NCBI RefSeq assembly: GCF_900112685.1
Contig: NZ_FOMS01000006.1
Location: 1-64,000, forward strand
Direction: 5' to 3'
Origin: Roseivivax sediminis
GTDB taxonomy: Bacteria; Pseudomonadota; Alphaproteobacteria; Rhodobacterales; Rhodobacteraceae
Length of the DNA: 64,000 nt
Notes under the pieces: generated by a model
The model's database searches: none
Told to the model about the DNA's origin: nothing
Seen by the model: only the letters and a program-made list of their open reading frames with translations
Translations under genes and position numbers: made by a program
Part shown: positions 18,245 to 27,464 of the stretch, one piece after another
Layout: every line of letters begins with the position of its first letter
How positions within the stretch are numbered: the stretch's first letter is position 1

Positions 18245-20386
18245 ATGCCCGATCTTCTGATCGAACTCTTCTCCGAGGAAATTCCCGCCCGCATGCAGGC
18301 CCGCGCGGCCGCCGACCTCAAGGCGCGCGTGACGGACGGCCTCGTGGAGGCGGGCCTGACCTACGCCCACGCAGCCGCCTTCGCCACGCCCCGCCGCCTG
18401 ACCTTGGCGCTGGAGGGGCTGACGGGCGAATCGCCCACCCTGCGCGAAGAACGGCGCGGCCCGCGCACCAATGCGCCCGACAAGGCCGTGGAAGGCTTCC
18501 TGCGCGGCGCCGGCGTTGCCCGCGAGGATCTGATCGAGCGTGACGAGAAGAAGGGTCGTTTCTTCTTTGCCGTGGTGGAGACGACCGGCCGCCCCGCCGA
18601 CGCGATCGTCGCCGAGGTTCTGGAGCGCGTGGTACGCACCTTCCCGTGGCCAAAGTCGATGCGCTGGGGCGACGGCACCCTGCGCTGGGTGCGCCCGCTG
18701 CACCGGATCCTGTGCGTTCTGACCGACGAGGCGGAACATCGCGTGGTGCCGCTGGAGATCGACGGGATCGCCGCGGGAGATGTGACCGAAGGCCATCGCT
18801 TCATGGCGCCAAAGCCGATTTCCGTAAGCGGGTTTGACGATTACGTGGCGAAGCTTAAGCGCGCACACGTGATCCTGGACCCGGCGGAACGCGCCGAGAT
18901 CATCCGCAACGACGCCGCCAACCTCGCCTTCGCGAGCGGGATGGAGATGGTGGAGGACGAGGGCCTGCTGGCGGAGGTCGCGGGGCTTGTAGAATGGCCA
19001 GTGGTGCTGATGGGCGAGATCGGCAGCGACTTCATGGACCTGCCGCCCGAAGTGCTGATGACTTCCATGAAAGAGCACCAGAAGTTCTTTTCCGTGCGCA
19101 ACCCCAAGACCGGGCGGATCGAGCGCTTCGTGACCGTCGCCAACCGCGAGACGGCCGACGACGGCGCCACGATCCTGGCCGGGAACGGCAAGGTTCTGAC
19201 CGCGCGTCTGTCGGATGCGAAATTCTTCTGGGAGAACGACTTGCGTGTCGCGGTTGATGCAAAGATGCAGCCGTGGATCGAGAGCTTGTCGCAGGTCACC
19301 TTCCACAACAAGCTCGGCAGCCAGGCCGCCCGTATCGACCGCATCGCCGCGCTGGCGCGCGAGCTGGCGCCGCGGGTCGGCGCGGACGCGGACCTCTCCG
19401 AGCAGGCGGCGCGCACGGCCAAGGCCGACCTGTCCTCAGAAATGGTCTATGAATTCCCGGAACTTCAGGGGCTTATGGGCCGGTACTACAGCGAAGCCGC
19501 TGGTTTGCCCACCGAGGTAGCCGCTGCCTGCGAGGAACATTACCAGCCGCTCGGCCCCTCGGACGCGGTGCCCACGGCGCCCGTCTCGGTTGCCGTCGCG
19601 CTGGCCGACAAGATCGACACGCTCACCGGGTTCTGGGCCATCGACGAGAAGCCGACCGGCTCGAAGGACCCGTTCGCCCTGCGCCGCGCGGCGCTGGGGG
19701 TGATCCGGCTGCTTCTGATCAACGATCTGCGGCTGCAGCTGATGGAAAACGATGGGCCATTTTCTGTTGGATTCGCTCAACAGGTCGATCCGGAGGGAAG
19801 CTTCGAGAAGGCGGTGGCAGACATCTCTTCCAACGAAGCGTCACCAGCTTGGGCGGCGTCACGCCACCTTCTCGATTTCTTCCACGACCGCCTCAAGGTG
19901 CACCTGCAGGGCGAGGGCGTGCGCCACGACGTGATCGACGCCTGCCTTGCGATGCCGGGCGCCGACGACCTGACGCTGCTCGTCAAGCGCGCCCGCGCGC
20001 TGCAAGGCGTGCGCGAGACCGAGGACGGCGAGAACCTGATCCAGGGCTTCAAGCGCGCCAACAACATCCTGACGCAGGCCGAAGAGAATGACGGCGTCGA
20101 ATACAGCTTCGGTGCCGACCGCAAGTTCGCCGAGGCGCCGGAAGAGACGGCGCTGTTCGACGCGCTCGACGCGGCGGAAAAGCGCATCCTTCCGGCGATG
20201 GAAGCGGAGGACTTCGCCGAGGCGATGGCGGCGATGGCGGCGATGCGGCCGGCCGTCGACGCCTTCTTCGAGGCGGTCCAGGTCAATGCCGAGAACCCGA
20301 TCCTGAGGCGCAACCGGTTGAACCTGATCAGCCGGATCCGCCAGGTCTGCCTGCAGGTGGCCGACCTCACCCGGCTCGAAGGCTAG
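18245..20386 (+). CDS. glyS: Glycine-tRNA ligase beta subunit
   Basis: GlyS carries the tRNA-recognition and anticodon-binding parts of the tetrameric glycyl-tRNA synthetase. The 713-residue protein has the family start LLIELFSEEIPARMQ, the block MRWGDGTLRWVRPLHRILC, the HD-like MKEHQKFFSV region and a C-terminal anticodon-binding domain. ATG 18245 matches the conserved start; ATG 18236 (MPS-) is an alternative. The stop codon TAG lies inside one copy of an intergenic repeat. Confidence 0.97.
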   Translation: MPDLLIELFSEEIPARMQARAAADLKARVTDGLVEAGLTYAHAAAFATPRRLTLALEGLTGESPTLREERRGPRTNAPDKAVEGFLRGAGVAREDLIERDEKKGRFFFAVVETTGRPADAIVAEVLERVVRTFPWPKSMRWGDGTLRWVRPLHRILCVLTDEAEHRVVPLEIDGIAAGDVTEGHRFMAPKPISVSGFDDYVAKLKRAHVILDPAERAEIIRNDAANLAFASGMEMVEDEGLLAEVAGLVEWPVVLMGEIGSDFMDLPPEVLMTSMKEHQKFFSVRNPKTGRIERFVTVANRETADDGATILAGNGKVLTARLSDAKFFWENDLRVAVDAKMQPWIESLSQVTFHNKLGSQAARIDRIAALARELAPRVGADADLSEQAARTAKADLSSEMVYEFPELQGLMGRYYSEAAGLPTEVAAACEEHYQPLGPSDAVPTAPVSVAVALADKIDTLTGFWAIDEKPTGSKDPFALRRAALGVIRLLLINDLRLQLMENDGPFSVGFAQQVDPEGSFEKAVADISSNEASPAWAASRHLLDFFHDRLKVHLQGEGVRHDVIDACLAMPGADDLTLLVKRARALQGVRETEDGENLIQGFKRANNILTQAEENDGVEYSFGADRKFAEAPEETALFDALDAAEKRILPAMEAEDFAEAMAAMAAMRPAVDAFFEAVQVNAENPILRRNRLNLISRIRQVCLQVADLTRLEG

Positions 20387-20413
20387 CCTGCGTAGGTGGG
20401 CAATCTGCCCACC
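20384..20413. repeat. Dispersed 3'-end repeat, copy 1 (TAGCCTG ... GGTGGGCAATCTGCCCACC)
   Basis: It begins with the glyS stop TAG. GGTGGGCA (20395-20402) pairs perfectly with TGCCCACC (20406-20413) around ATC. A close relative lies at 34897-34925 at the ppx stop codon. There is no U-run, so it is a hairpin repeat and not a canonical intrinsic terminator. Confidence 0.6.
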
Positions 20414-20487
20414 CCCACCAGAACCTGACGCGACGGCGCCAAACGCGCCCTTGCCTGTGACGGCGGCGGGCGTATCCTGCGCGCGAC

Positions 20488-23058
20488 ATGGACGATGCCG
20501 CACTGCAGAACCCCGGGATCGAGGACCGGGACGTCACGCCGATCACGCCGACCGCGCCCGTGCAGTCGCCGACCCATGGCGGACGTGCCAAGTGCCTGCA
20601 ACGGCTCGTCCGGCTCGATCTGCCCGTGCCGCGGACGGTGGCACTGTCCTTCGAGACGGTGCGCGGCATCGCCCACGGCAAGATGCCGGACATCCACGCC
20701 CTGCTGGAGAGCTTCAATCCCGGCGCCGTTCTCTGCGTGCGCCCCTCGTCCGAGGATCCCGACTGGGGCGGGCCGGGCGCGATCCTCAATGTCGGGCTGA
20801 ACGATGAACGCCTCGCGCGCCTCGCGCGCAGCATCGGCGCCGAGGCGGCGACGCAGCTCTATACCCGCTTCGTGCACGCCTACGCGGTGGAGGTCGCGCG
20901 ACTCGACCCGGATGTCTTCGCCGATATCGACGCCGAGGGGGCCGCCGGCCTCGCCGCCGCGCTCGCAGCCTACGAAGAGGAGGCCGAGGAGCCGTTTCCA
21001 CAGGACCCGGCGGTGCAACTGTCGGAGGTTCTCCGCTCGATGGCGCGCGCGTGGGAGGGCACGACGGCGCGGCTTTTGCGGCAGGCCAAGGGCGCGCCGG
21101 CGGATGCAGGGCTCGGGCTCGTGGTGCAGGAAATGGCGCTCGGCCTCGGGGTCGGCGAATGCGGTTCGGGCGTGCTGCAACTGGTGAACCCCGCCACCGG
21201 CCTGCCGCAGATCACCGGGCGCTATCTCAGCCAGAGCCAGGGACGCGAGGCGCTCGAGAAGGGGGCCGCGTCGCTCTATCTCGAACGGGACCCGCGCGGG
21301 CCGTCCCTGGAGGAGCTGGCGCCGGAAGCCTTTTCGGAGATCCTGACCCATGCCGCGCGGATGCGCCGGCGCCTCCGCGCCGAGATGCAGGTCGAGTTCA
21401 CCATCGAGAACGGGCGGCTCTTCATTCTCGATGGTGTCATGGTGACCGGCTCGTCGCGGGCGGCGGTGCGCATCGCCGTGCGGCTGGCGGGTGACGGCAT
21501 CATCACCCGGCAGGAGGCGCTGATGCGGGTCGAGCCGCGGGCGCTGTCGGAGCTTCTGCACCGGCAGGTCGACCCCGAGGCCCTGCGGGACACGATCGGG
21601 CGCGGGGTCGCGGCCTCCCCCGGGGCGGCGACGGGCCGGATCGTCTTCACGGCGGCCGAGGCGCAGGCCAGCGCGGCGCGGGACGAGCCCTGCGTTCTGG
21701 TGCGGCGCGAGACCTCGCCCGAGGATGTGCGCGGCATGCACGCGGCGGTCGCGGTGCTGACGGAACGCGGCGGCATGACCAGCCACGCCGCGGTGATCGG
21801 CCGCGGGCTCGGCCTGCCCTGCGTCGTGGGCGCCGGGCGCATGGCCTTCCATCTGCGGCGGGGCGAGCTTCGGGCCGAGGACGGGCGCGTCTTCCGCGCC
21901 GGCGACACGATCACCGTGGACGGCACACAGGGCGCGGTGCTGGCCGGCGCGCCGCCGACGGTTGAGGCGATGCTGGACGATTCGTTTCGCACGCTCATGG
22001 CCTGGGCGGACGCGGAGCGCGACATCGGCGTGCGCGCCAATGCCGACACGCCGGCCGATGCCCAGACCGCCCGCAACTTCATGGCCGGCGGCATCGGGCT
22101 GTGCCGGACCGAGCACATGTTCTTCGAGCCCGGCCGCCTGACGGTCATGCGCGAGATGATCTTCGCCGATGGCCCCGAGGACCGGCGCGACGCGCTTCGG
22201 CAGCTTCTGCCCATGCAACGCGCGGACTTCACGGAGCTTTTCGGCATCATGACCGGCCTGCCGGTCTGCATCCGCCTCTTCGACCCGCCGCTGCACGAGG
22301 TCCTGCCCGTCGACCGCGCCGGCGTGCGCGACCTGGCCGAATCGCTCGGCCTGCCGATCTCGGAAGTGAGCCGACGGATCGAATCCATGGGCGAATACAA
22401 CCCCATGCTCGGCATGCGCGGCGTCCGGCTCGGCGTGACCGTCCCCGAGATCTACGACATGCAGGCGCGCGCCATCTTCGAGGCGACGCTGGAGGCCAGA
22501 CGCGACGGCGCCCCGGTGGTGCCCGAGATCATGATCCCGCTCGTCTCCACCCCGCGCGAGGTGGAGCACGTGCGGACGCGAATCGACGCCGTCGCCGCGG
22601 CGGTGCGCGCCGAACGCGGGCGCGACTTCGACTACAAGCTCGGCGTGATGGTGGAGACGCCGCGCGCCTGCCTGCTGGCCGAGGAAGTGGCGCGGCACGT
22701 GCAGTTCCTCAGCTTCGGCACCAACGACCTGACGCAGATGACCTACGGGCTGTCGCGCGACGACGCGGGGCGATTCATGTCCGAATATGTCGCCCTTGGC
22801 ATGTTCGAGGAAGATCCGTTCCACGTGCTCGACGCCGAAGGCGTGGGCGAGCTTCTGCGCATCGGGGTTGAGCGCGGCCGCCGCGGTCATCCAGGCCTCA
22901 GCCTGTCGCTTTGCGGCGAACATGGCGGCAACCCGGCCTCGATCGACGTGTGCCGGGCGATTGGACTGGACTATGTCAGCTGCTCGCCATTCCGGGTGCC
23001 GGTGGCCCAGCTGGCCGCGGCGCAGCTCGCCATTCGCGACAGGATCGAACGCGGCTGA
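20488..23058 (+). CDS. PPDK-like PEP-utilising protein with an altered ATP-binding domain
   Basis: The 856-residue protein is organised like pyruvate phosphate dikinase. The swivelling domain has the phospho-histidine loop TERGGMTSHAAV (His433), and the C-terminal PEP/pyruvate barrel has LCGEHGG (Cys809). The N-terminal ATP-grasp part differs from normal PPDK. The usual GGKGANLAEM is replaced by HGGRAKCLQRL, SVRSGA-SMPGMMDT becomes CVRPSSEDPDWGGPG, and LQTRNGKRT becomes LDGVMVTGSSR. The gene may encode a PPDK paralogue with changed nucleotide use, or one that works only on the PEP side. It follows glyS by 101 bases. Confidence 0.82.
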   Translation: MDDAALQNPGIEDRDVTPITPTAPVQSPTHGGRAKCLQRLVRLDLPVPRTVALSFETVRGIAHGKMPDIHALLESFNPGAVLCVRPSSEDPDWGGPGAILNVGLNDERLARLARSIGAEAATQLYTRFVHAYAVEVARLDPDVFADIDAEGAAGLAAALAAYEEEAEEPFPQDPAVQLSEVLRSMARAWEGTTARLLRQAKGAPADAGLGLVVQEMALGLGVGECGSGVLQLVNPATGLPQITGRYLSQSQGREALEKGAASLYLERDPRGPSLEELAPEAFSEILTHAARMRRRLRAEMQVEFTIENGRLFILDGVMVTGSSRAAVRIAVRLAGDGIITRQEALMRVEPRALSELLHRQVDPEALRDTIGRGVAASPGAATGRIVFTAAEAQASAARDEPCVLVRRETSPEDVRGMHAAVAVLTERGGMTSHAAVIGRGLGLPCVVGAGRMAFHLRRGELRAEDGRVFRAGDTITVDGTQGAVLAGAPPTVEAMLDDSFRTLMAWADAERDIGVRANADTPADAQTARNFMAGGIGLCRTEHMFFEPGRLTVMREMIFADGPEDRRDALRQLLPMQRADFTELFGIMTGLPVCIRLFDPPLHEVLPVDRAGVRDLAESLGLPISEVSRRIESMGEYNPMLGMRGVRLGVTVPEIYDMQARAIFEATLEARRDGAPVVPEIMIPLVSTPREVEHVRTRIDAVAAAVRAERGRDFDYKLGVMVETPRACLLAEEVARHVQFLSFGTNDLTQMTYGLSRDDAGRFMSEYVALGMFEEDPFHVLDAEGVGELLRIGVERGRRGHPGLSLSLCGEHGGNPASIDVCRAIGLDYVSCSPFRVPVAQLAAAQLAIRDRIERG

Positions 23059-23229
23059 CGCTCCGTCGGCAATTTTCACAAATTCGGAAAACGGAATAAG
23101 CAGAGTATTGCCGACCGCCCTGCCCCGATCTGGACAGGCCGCTCCGGTTTCTCTAGCCGACCCCGGATGCGTGCCGCCCGGCTGCCAGGGCATCGCGCAC
23201 GCAAGGGGATAACATCACGAGGTGTGTCA

Positions 23230-23841
23230 ATGTTCCGTGTCCTGGTTGCGACACTGGCTGCGCTGGTCTGCGCGGCACCGATCCACGCGCAAGGTGACGA
23301 CGATGGCGTCACCAAGGTCCTGCGGCAGGAAACCCGCGCGCTGAACGCTGCGAGCGCGGCGCATCTGCAACGACTGGTGACGCCCAAGAGCGTCGTCAAG
23401 GATCTGCGCTACAATCAGGCCTGGCTGGCCGGCCAGCCCTTCGAGGCCGGCGGACGCGACTGGCAATGCCTGACCGAGGCGCTCTACTTCGAGGCGCGCG
23501 GCGAGACCGTAAAGGGCCAGTTCGCCGTAGCCGAAGTGATTCTCAACCGGGTGGATAGCCCGCGATACCCCGACAGCGTCTGCGGCGTGGTGAACCAGAC
23601 CTGCCAATTCTCCTACACCTGCGACGGCGCCTCCGAGGCGATGCACGAGACCGGGGCCAAGCGCCAGGTCGGCAAGGTCGCCAGCCTGATGCTGGAAGGC
23701 GTTCCGCGCGAGTTGACCGAGGGCGCGACGCATTATCACACCGTGGCGGTGTCGCCCCGCTGGGCCAGCCGCTTTCCGATGACCGCGCAGATCGGCGTGC
23801 ATCGCTTCTACCGCCAGCCGCTGCAACTCTCCATGAAGTGA
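23230..23841 (+). CDS. Secreted cell-wall hydrolase, SleB/CwlJ type
   Basis: The 203-residue protein has a signal peptide (MFRVLVATLAALVCAAPIHAQ). Its C-terminal hydrolase-2 domain begins WQCLTEALYFEARGE, where the Glu of FEARGE is the expected catalytic acid. Cys residues in SVCGVVNQTCQFSYTCDG suggest disulfides. In spore formers this domain degrades cortex. In alphaproteobacteria it most likely trims peptidoglycan during growth or division. The ATG at 23230 is chosen for the signal peptide; the 171 bases upstream contain an AT-rich stretch that may hold its promoter. Confidence 0.88.
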   Translation: MFRVLVATLAALVCAAPIHAQGDDDGVTKVLRQETRALNAASAAHLQRLVTPKSVVKDLRYNQAWLAGQPFEAGGRDWQCLTEALYFEARGETVKGQFAVAEVILNRVDSPRYPDSVCGVVNQTCQFSYTCDGASEAMHETGAKRQVGKVASLMLEGVPRELTEGATHYHTVAVSPRWASRFPMTAQIGVHRFYRQPLQLSMK

Positions 23842-23986
23842 CGGCGGGCCGGACGGCCGGCTCCGCCGGTCGTCGCTCATGCACGTCGCCTTTCGCAACC
23901 GTTCGGCACAGGCGCGCGGCGAGGGGTGGCGGTCCGCCGCAAAGCGCGTTTACAGTCCGGAAACTTCGGCACCGGGAACACGCGCC

Positions 23987-24913
23987 ATGGCCTCCGAAAT
24001 CCGCCTCGCCTTCGCCCATCCGACGGAGCGCAGCCTCGCCACCGCCGGCGACGCGCCGCGCGACCGCATTTCTCTGCGCGACCACATCCGCGAGGTCGAG
24101 ATCGGCGCCTTCCAGGCGGAGCGCGGCACCAAGCAGCGCATCAATTTCAACGTCGTGGTTGAGGTGGTGCCGTTCACCGGACCGCTCGACGACGACGTGG
24201 ACCGCATCCTGTCCTACGACCGCGTGACCGAGGCAATCGCGGCAGAACTGGCGACGGAGCGCGTGAACCTGCTGGAGACGCTCGCCGAACGCGTCGCGGA
24301 GCGCATCCTTGCCGAACCGCAGGCCCTGCGCGCCTTCGTGCGGATCGAGAAGCTCGACCGCGGCCCCGGCGCGCTGGGTGTGGAGATCGTGCGCTCGCGC
24401 CGGGAGCTCGAATCGCGGCTCGACGAACGGGTGCAGGAGCGGCCGCATCCGCGCGTCGTCTTCCTGTCGAACGAGGCGATGGAAGCGCCGGGCCTCGGCG
24501 CGTGGATCGACACGCTGGAGGCCGAGGGCGCACCGATCATCTTCTGCGTGGGCCCGCACGATCTGGCGGTGCCGCGACTCGACCACAAGATGGTGCAGCG
24601 GCGGATCGACCTGCTGGCGATCGAACAGAACGGCTGGCGCCTCGCCGCGATCGACGAGCGCGGCAAGGTCGTTTCCACCCGGACCGAACTCGACTGGGCG
24701 ATGAAGAACGGCCAGATCTGCATCTGGGCCCCGTCGAAGATGGTGCTCGACGCCACCGACGGGCCGAAGGGGCGGACGCGCGACGCGCTCGGCCTCGCCG
24801 CCTGGTTCGCGGCGGAGATGACCGCGCGCGAGTTGCTGGTCGTCGGGGCGGACGCGCCCGACGCACCGGGCGTTCCGGTGCGCGCGCTTGAGGTCGGCCC
24901 GACGCTCGGCTAG
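23987..24913 (+). CDS. folB: Dihydroneopterin aldolase-like protein with a large C-terminal extension
   Basis: Residues 25-125 match FolB (ISLRDHIREVEIGAFQAERGTKQRINFNVVVEV ... SYDRVTEAIAAEL), which makes the hydroxymethyl-dihydropterin of folate synthesis. Normal FolB has about 120 residues; this protein has 308. The second half (VVFLSNEAMEAPGLGAWIDTL ... GQICIWAPSKMVLDATDG) is not recognised. It could be regulatory or a second enzyme domain. Position directly before folP supports the folate role. The start at 23987 is taken because the sequence upstream has no conserved character. Confidence 0.82.
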   Translation: MASEIRLAFAHPTERSLATAGDAPRDRISLRDHIREVEIGAFQAERGTKQRINFNVVVEVVPFTGPLDDDVDRILSYDRVTEAIAAELATERVNLLETLAERVAERILAEPQALRAFVRIEKLDRGPGALGVEIVRSRRELESRLDERVQERPHPRVVFLSNEAMEAPGLGAWIDTLEAEGAPIIFCVGPHDLAVPRLDHKMVQRRIDLLAIEQNGWRLAAIDERGKVVSTRTELDWAMKNGQICIWAPSKMVLDATDGPKGRTRDALGLAAWFAAEMTARELLVVGADAPDAPGVPVRALEVGPTLG

Positions 24914-24953
24914 GGGCTTGCCTTCGGCGCGAAGCTCTTACATGCCCTTGCCC

Positions 24954-25973
24954 ATGACCGAATATTTCCGTCCCCTCGTCCAGCACGGGCCCGCCCGCCC
25001 CGACGCCGCGCTGCCGCTTGCCGGCGGGGCGCTCTGGTTCACCCACGCGCTGCGGCTGGCGCGGGGCGCCGCGCCCGAAGTGGTCGATGCCGCCACCCTG
25101 CCGGACGCCTGGACGGAGGCGCTGACCGGGCCGCGCGCGCCGGTCGCGGGGCTCGACATGAGCGCATCGCGCCTCATGGGGATCCTCAACGTCACGCCGG
25201 ACAGTTTCTCGGACGGCGGGCGCTTCGACGCGTCGGAGGTCGCGGTGCGGCACGCCCATGCCATGGCCGAGGCCGGGGCGGAGATGATCGACATCGGCGG
25301 CGAATCGACCCGGCCCGGCTCCGATCCCGTGGACATGGACGAGGAACTGGCGCGCGTCGTGCCGGTGATCGAGCGGATCGCGACGGGCGCCCTGCCCCCG
25401 GTGTCGATCGACACCCGCAAGACGCCCGTGGCCCGCGCGGCGGTCGAGGCCGGCGCGGCGCTGGTCAACGACGTGTCGGGCTTCACCTACGATGACACGC
25501 TCGCGCCCTACTGCGCCGAGGCCGGGCTTCCGGTCTGCGTGATGCACGCCCAGGGCGATCCCAAGACCATGCAGGAGGCACCGCATTACGACAACGTGCT
25601 GCTGGACGTCTACGACCTGCTCGCCGGGCGGGTCACGGCGCTGGAGGCGGCGGGCATTCCACGCACGAAGATCGTGGTCGATCCCGGCATCGGCTTCGGC
25701 AAGACGCTGGCGCACAACCTCGCGCTTCTGCAGGGGATCGCGCTGTTCCACGGCCTCGGCTGCCCGGTCCTGCTCGGCGCGTCGCGCAAGGGTTTCATCG
25801 GCGCGATCACCGGTGAGCGGGACGCCGCCGCCCGCGCCCCCGGCTCCGTCGCCGCGGCGCTTGCCGGGGCGGCGCAGGGGGTGCAGATTCTGCGGATACA
25901 CGATGTGGCAGAGACAAACGCCGCACTGAAGGTCTGGCAGGCGACCGTAAAGGGGCAGAACGATGGGACGTGA
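24954..25973 (+). CDS. folP: Dihydropteroate synthase
   Basis: FolP joins p-aminobenzoate with hydroxymethyl-dihydropterin diphosphate. The 339-residue protein has both family signatures: [15 protein letters not shown] and, further on, [16 protein letters not shown]. The sequences [18 protein letters not shown] and [11 protein letters not shown] also fit. About 70 residues precede the TIM-barrel start, longer than most homologues. Two starts are possible, ATG 24942 and ATG 24954 (MTEYFRP); the second is preferred. Its end overlaps glmM by 11 bases. Confidence 0.95.
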   Translation: MTEYFRPLVQHGPARPDAALPLAGGALWFTHALRLARGAAPEVVDAATLPDAWTEALTGPRAPVAGLDMSASRLMGILNVTPDSFSDGGRFDASEVAVRHAHAMAEAGAEMIDIGGESTRPGSDPVDMDEELARVVPVIERIATGALPPVSIDTRKTPVARAAVEAGAALVNDVSGFTYDDTLAPYCAEAGLPVCVMHAQGDPKTMQEAPHYDNVLLDVYDLLAGRVTALEAAGIPRTKIVVDPGIGFGKTLAHNLALLQGIALFHGLGCPVLLGASRKGFIGAITGERDAAARAPGSVAAALAGAAQGVQILRIHDVAETNAALKVWQATVKGQNDGT

Positions 25974-27303
25974 ACTATTCGGAACGGACGGCGTGCGCGG
26001 GCGGGCGAACGTCCACCCGATGACCGCCGACATGGCGCTGCGCATCGGCGCCGCGGCCGGGCGCTATTTCCGGCGCGAGGCGGGCGGCGTGCACCGCGTG
26101 GTGATCGGCAAGGACACGCGCCGCTCGGGCTACATGTTCGAGAACGCGCTGACCGCCGGGCTGACCTCCACTGGCATGAACGTCCTGCTGCTCGGTCCGG
26201 TGCCGACGCCCGCGGTGGGGCTGATGACGCCCTCGATGCGCGCCGATCTCGGCATCATGATCTCTGCCTCGCACAACCCGGCGCACGACAACGGGATCAA
26301 GTTCTTCGGCCCCGACGGCTTCAAGCTCTCGGACGAGGCGGAGGCGGAGATCGAGGCGCTGGTGGCCGAGGGCGTGGAGCCCGCGCAGTCCGGCAATATC
26401 GGCCGCGCACGCCGCATCGACGACGGCCGCTTCCGCTACCAGGAGCGGGTGAAATCGACCGTGCCGGACATCCGGCTCGACGGCATGAAGGTGGTGATCG
26501 ACTGCGCCAACGGCGCCGCCTACCGCACCGCGCCCGAGGTCCTGTGGGAGCTCGGCGCCGACGTGGTGCCGCTGGGGGTGCAGCCCGACGGATTCAACAT
26601 CAACCAGGATTGCGGCTCCACCAAGCCGCGCATCGCCGCCGAAACGGTGGTGGCGCACGGCGCCGACCTCGGCATCTGCCTCGACGGGGACGCCGACCGG
26701 GTGATCCTGATCGACGAGACCGGCACCGTCGCGGACGGCGACCAGCTCATGGCGCTGATGGCGACCCGCTGGGCCGAGGAAGGCCGGCTGAAGGACGGCA
26801 CGCTGGTGGCGACGGTGATGTCGAACCTCGGCCTCGAAAAGCACCTCGGCGCCCGCGGTCTGCGGCTCGAACGGACCGGCGTGGGCGACCGCTACGTGGT
26901 GGAGGCGATGCGCCGTGGCGGTTGGAACCTCGGCGGGGAGCAGTCGGGCCACATCGTGATGACCGACCACGCCACCACAGGCGACGGGCTGATGGCGGCG
27001 CTGCAATTCCTCGCGGAGATGGCCCGCACCGGCCAGCCGGCCAGCCGCCTCGCCCGGAATTTCGAGCCGGTGCCGCAGCTTCTGAAGAACGTGCGCTACA
27101 CGCCGGGGCGCGCGCCGCTCGAAGTCGCGGCGGTGCAGGCGCGCATCCGGGACGCCGAGGCGCGCATGGGCGGCCAGGGACGCGTGCTGATCCGCAAGTC
27201 GGGGACCGAGCCGCTGATCCGGGTGATGGCCGAATGCGAGGACGAGGGGCTGCTGGCCCAGGTCGTCGACGGCATCGTCGCCGAGGTCGAGTCTGCGGCC
27301 TGA
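25963..27303 (+). CDS. glmM: Phosphoglucosamine mutase
   Basis: GlmM converts glucosamine-6-phosphate to glucosamine-1-phosphate for peptidoglycan and LPS precursors. The 446-residue protein has FGTDGVRG at the start, the phosphoserine loop SASHNP (Ser103), the metal loop [15 protein letters not shown] and the phosphate-binding [12 protein letters not shown]. It overlaps the folP end, the usual folP-glmM pairing. Confidence 0.97.
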   Translation: MGRELFGTDGVRGRANVHPMTADMALRIGAAAGRYFRREAGGVHRVVIGKDTRRSGYMFENALTAGLTSTGMNVLLLGPVPTPAVGLMTPSMRADLGIMISASHNPAHDNGIKFFGPDGFKLSDEAEAEIEALVAEGVEPAQSGNIGRARRIDDGRFRYQERVKSTVPDIRLDGMKVVIDCANGAAYRTAPEVLWELGADVVPLGVQPDGFNINQDCGSTKPRIAAETVVAHGADLGICLDGDADRVILIDETGTVADGDQLMALMATRWAEEGRLKDGTLVATVMSNLGLEKHLGARGLRLERTGVGDRYVVEAMRRGGWNLGGEQSGHIVMTDHATTGDGLMAALQFLAEMARTGQPASRLARNFEPVPQLLKNVRYTPGRAPLEVAAVQARIRDAEARMGGQGRVLIRKSGTEPLIRVMAECEDEGLLAQVVDGIVAEVESAA

Positions 27304-27388
27304 CGATAAGGTCGAGCCGCACGCCCTGGATTGTCTGCCTTGCACGCTCGCGCGGAGCGTCCGACCAGCCGGGATATCGGCGCGGCCG

Positions 27389-27427
27389 GGACGCCTCCGG
27401 CGGGAGTATTTGAGGCCCAAAGAAACC
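27389..27427. repeat. Dispersed intergenic repeat family 'GGAGTATTT', copy A
   Basis: The stretch reads GGACGCCTCCGGCGGGAGTA, then TTTGAGGCCCAAAGAAACC. It is almost identical to the reverse complement of 54621-54661 and partly matches 54571-54606. It lies between the converging 3' ends of glmM and proS. Elements with a GGAGTATTT core followed by AAAGAA are, to my knowledge, common between genes in Rhodobacterales. Confidence 0.65.
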
Positions 27428-27464
27428 GGGAGGCGCGATCGGGCGGCGCCGGCAGCGCCCGGGA

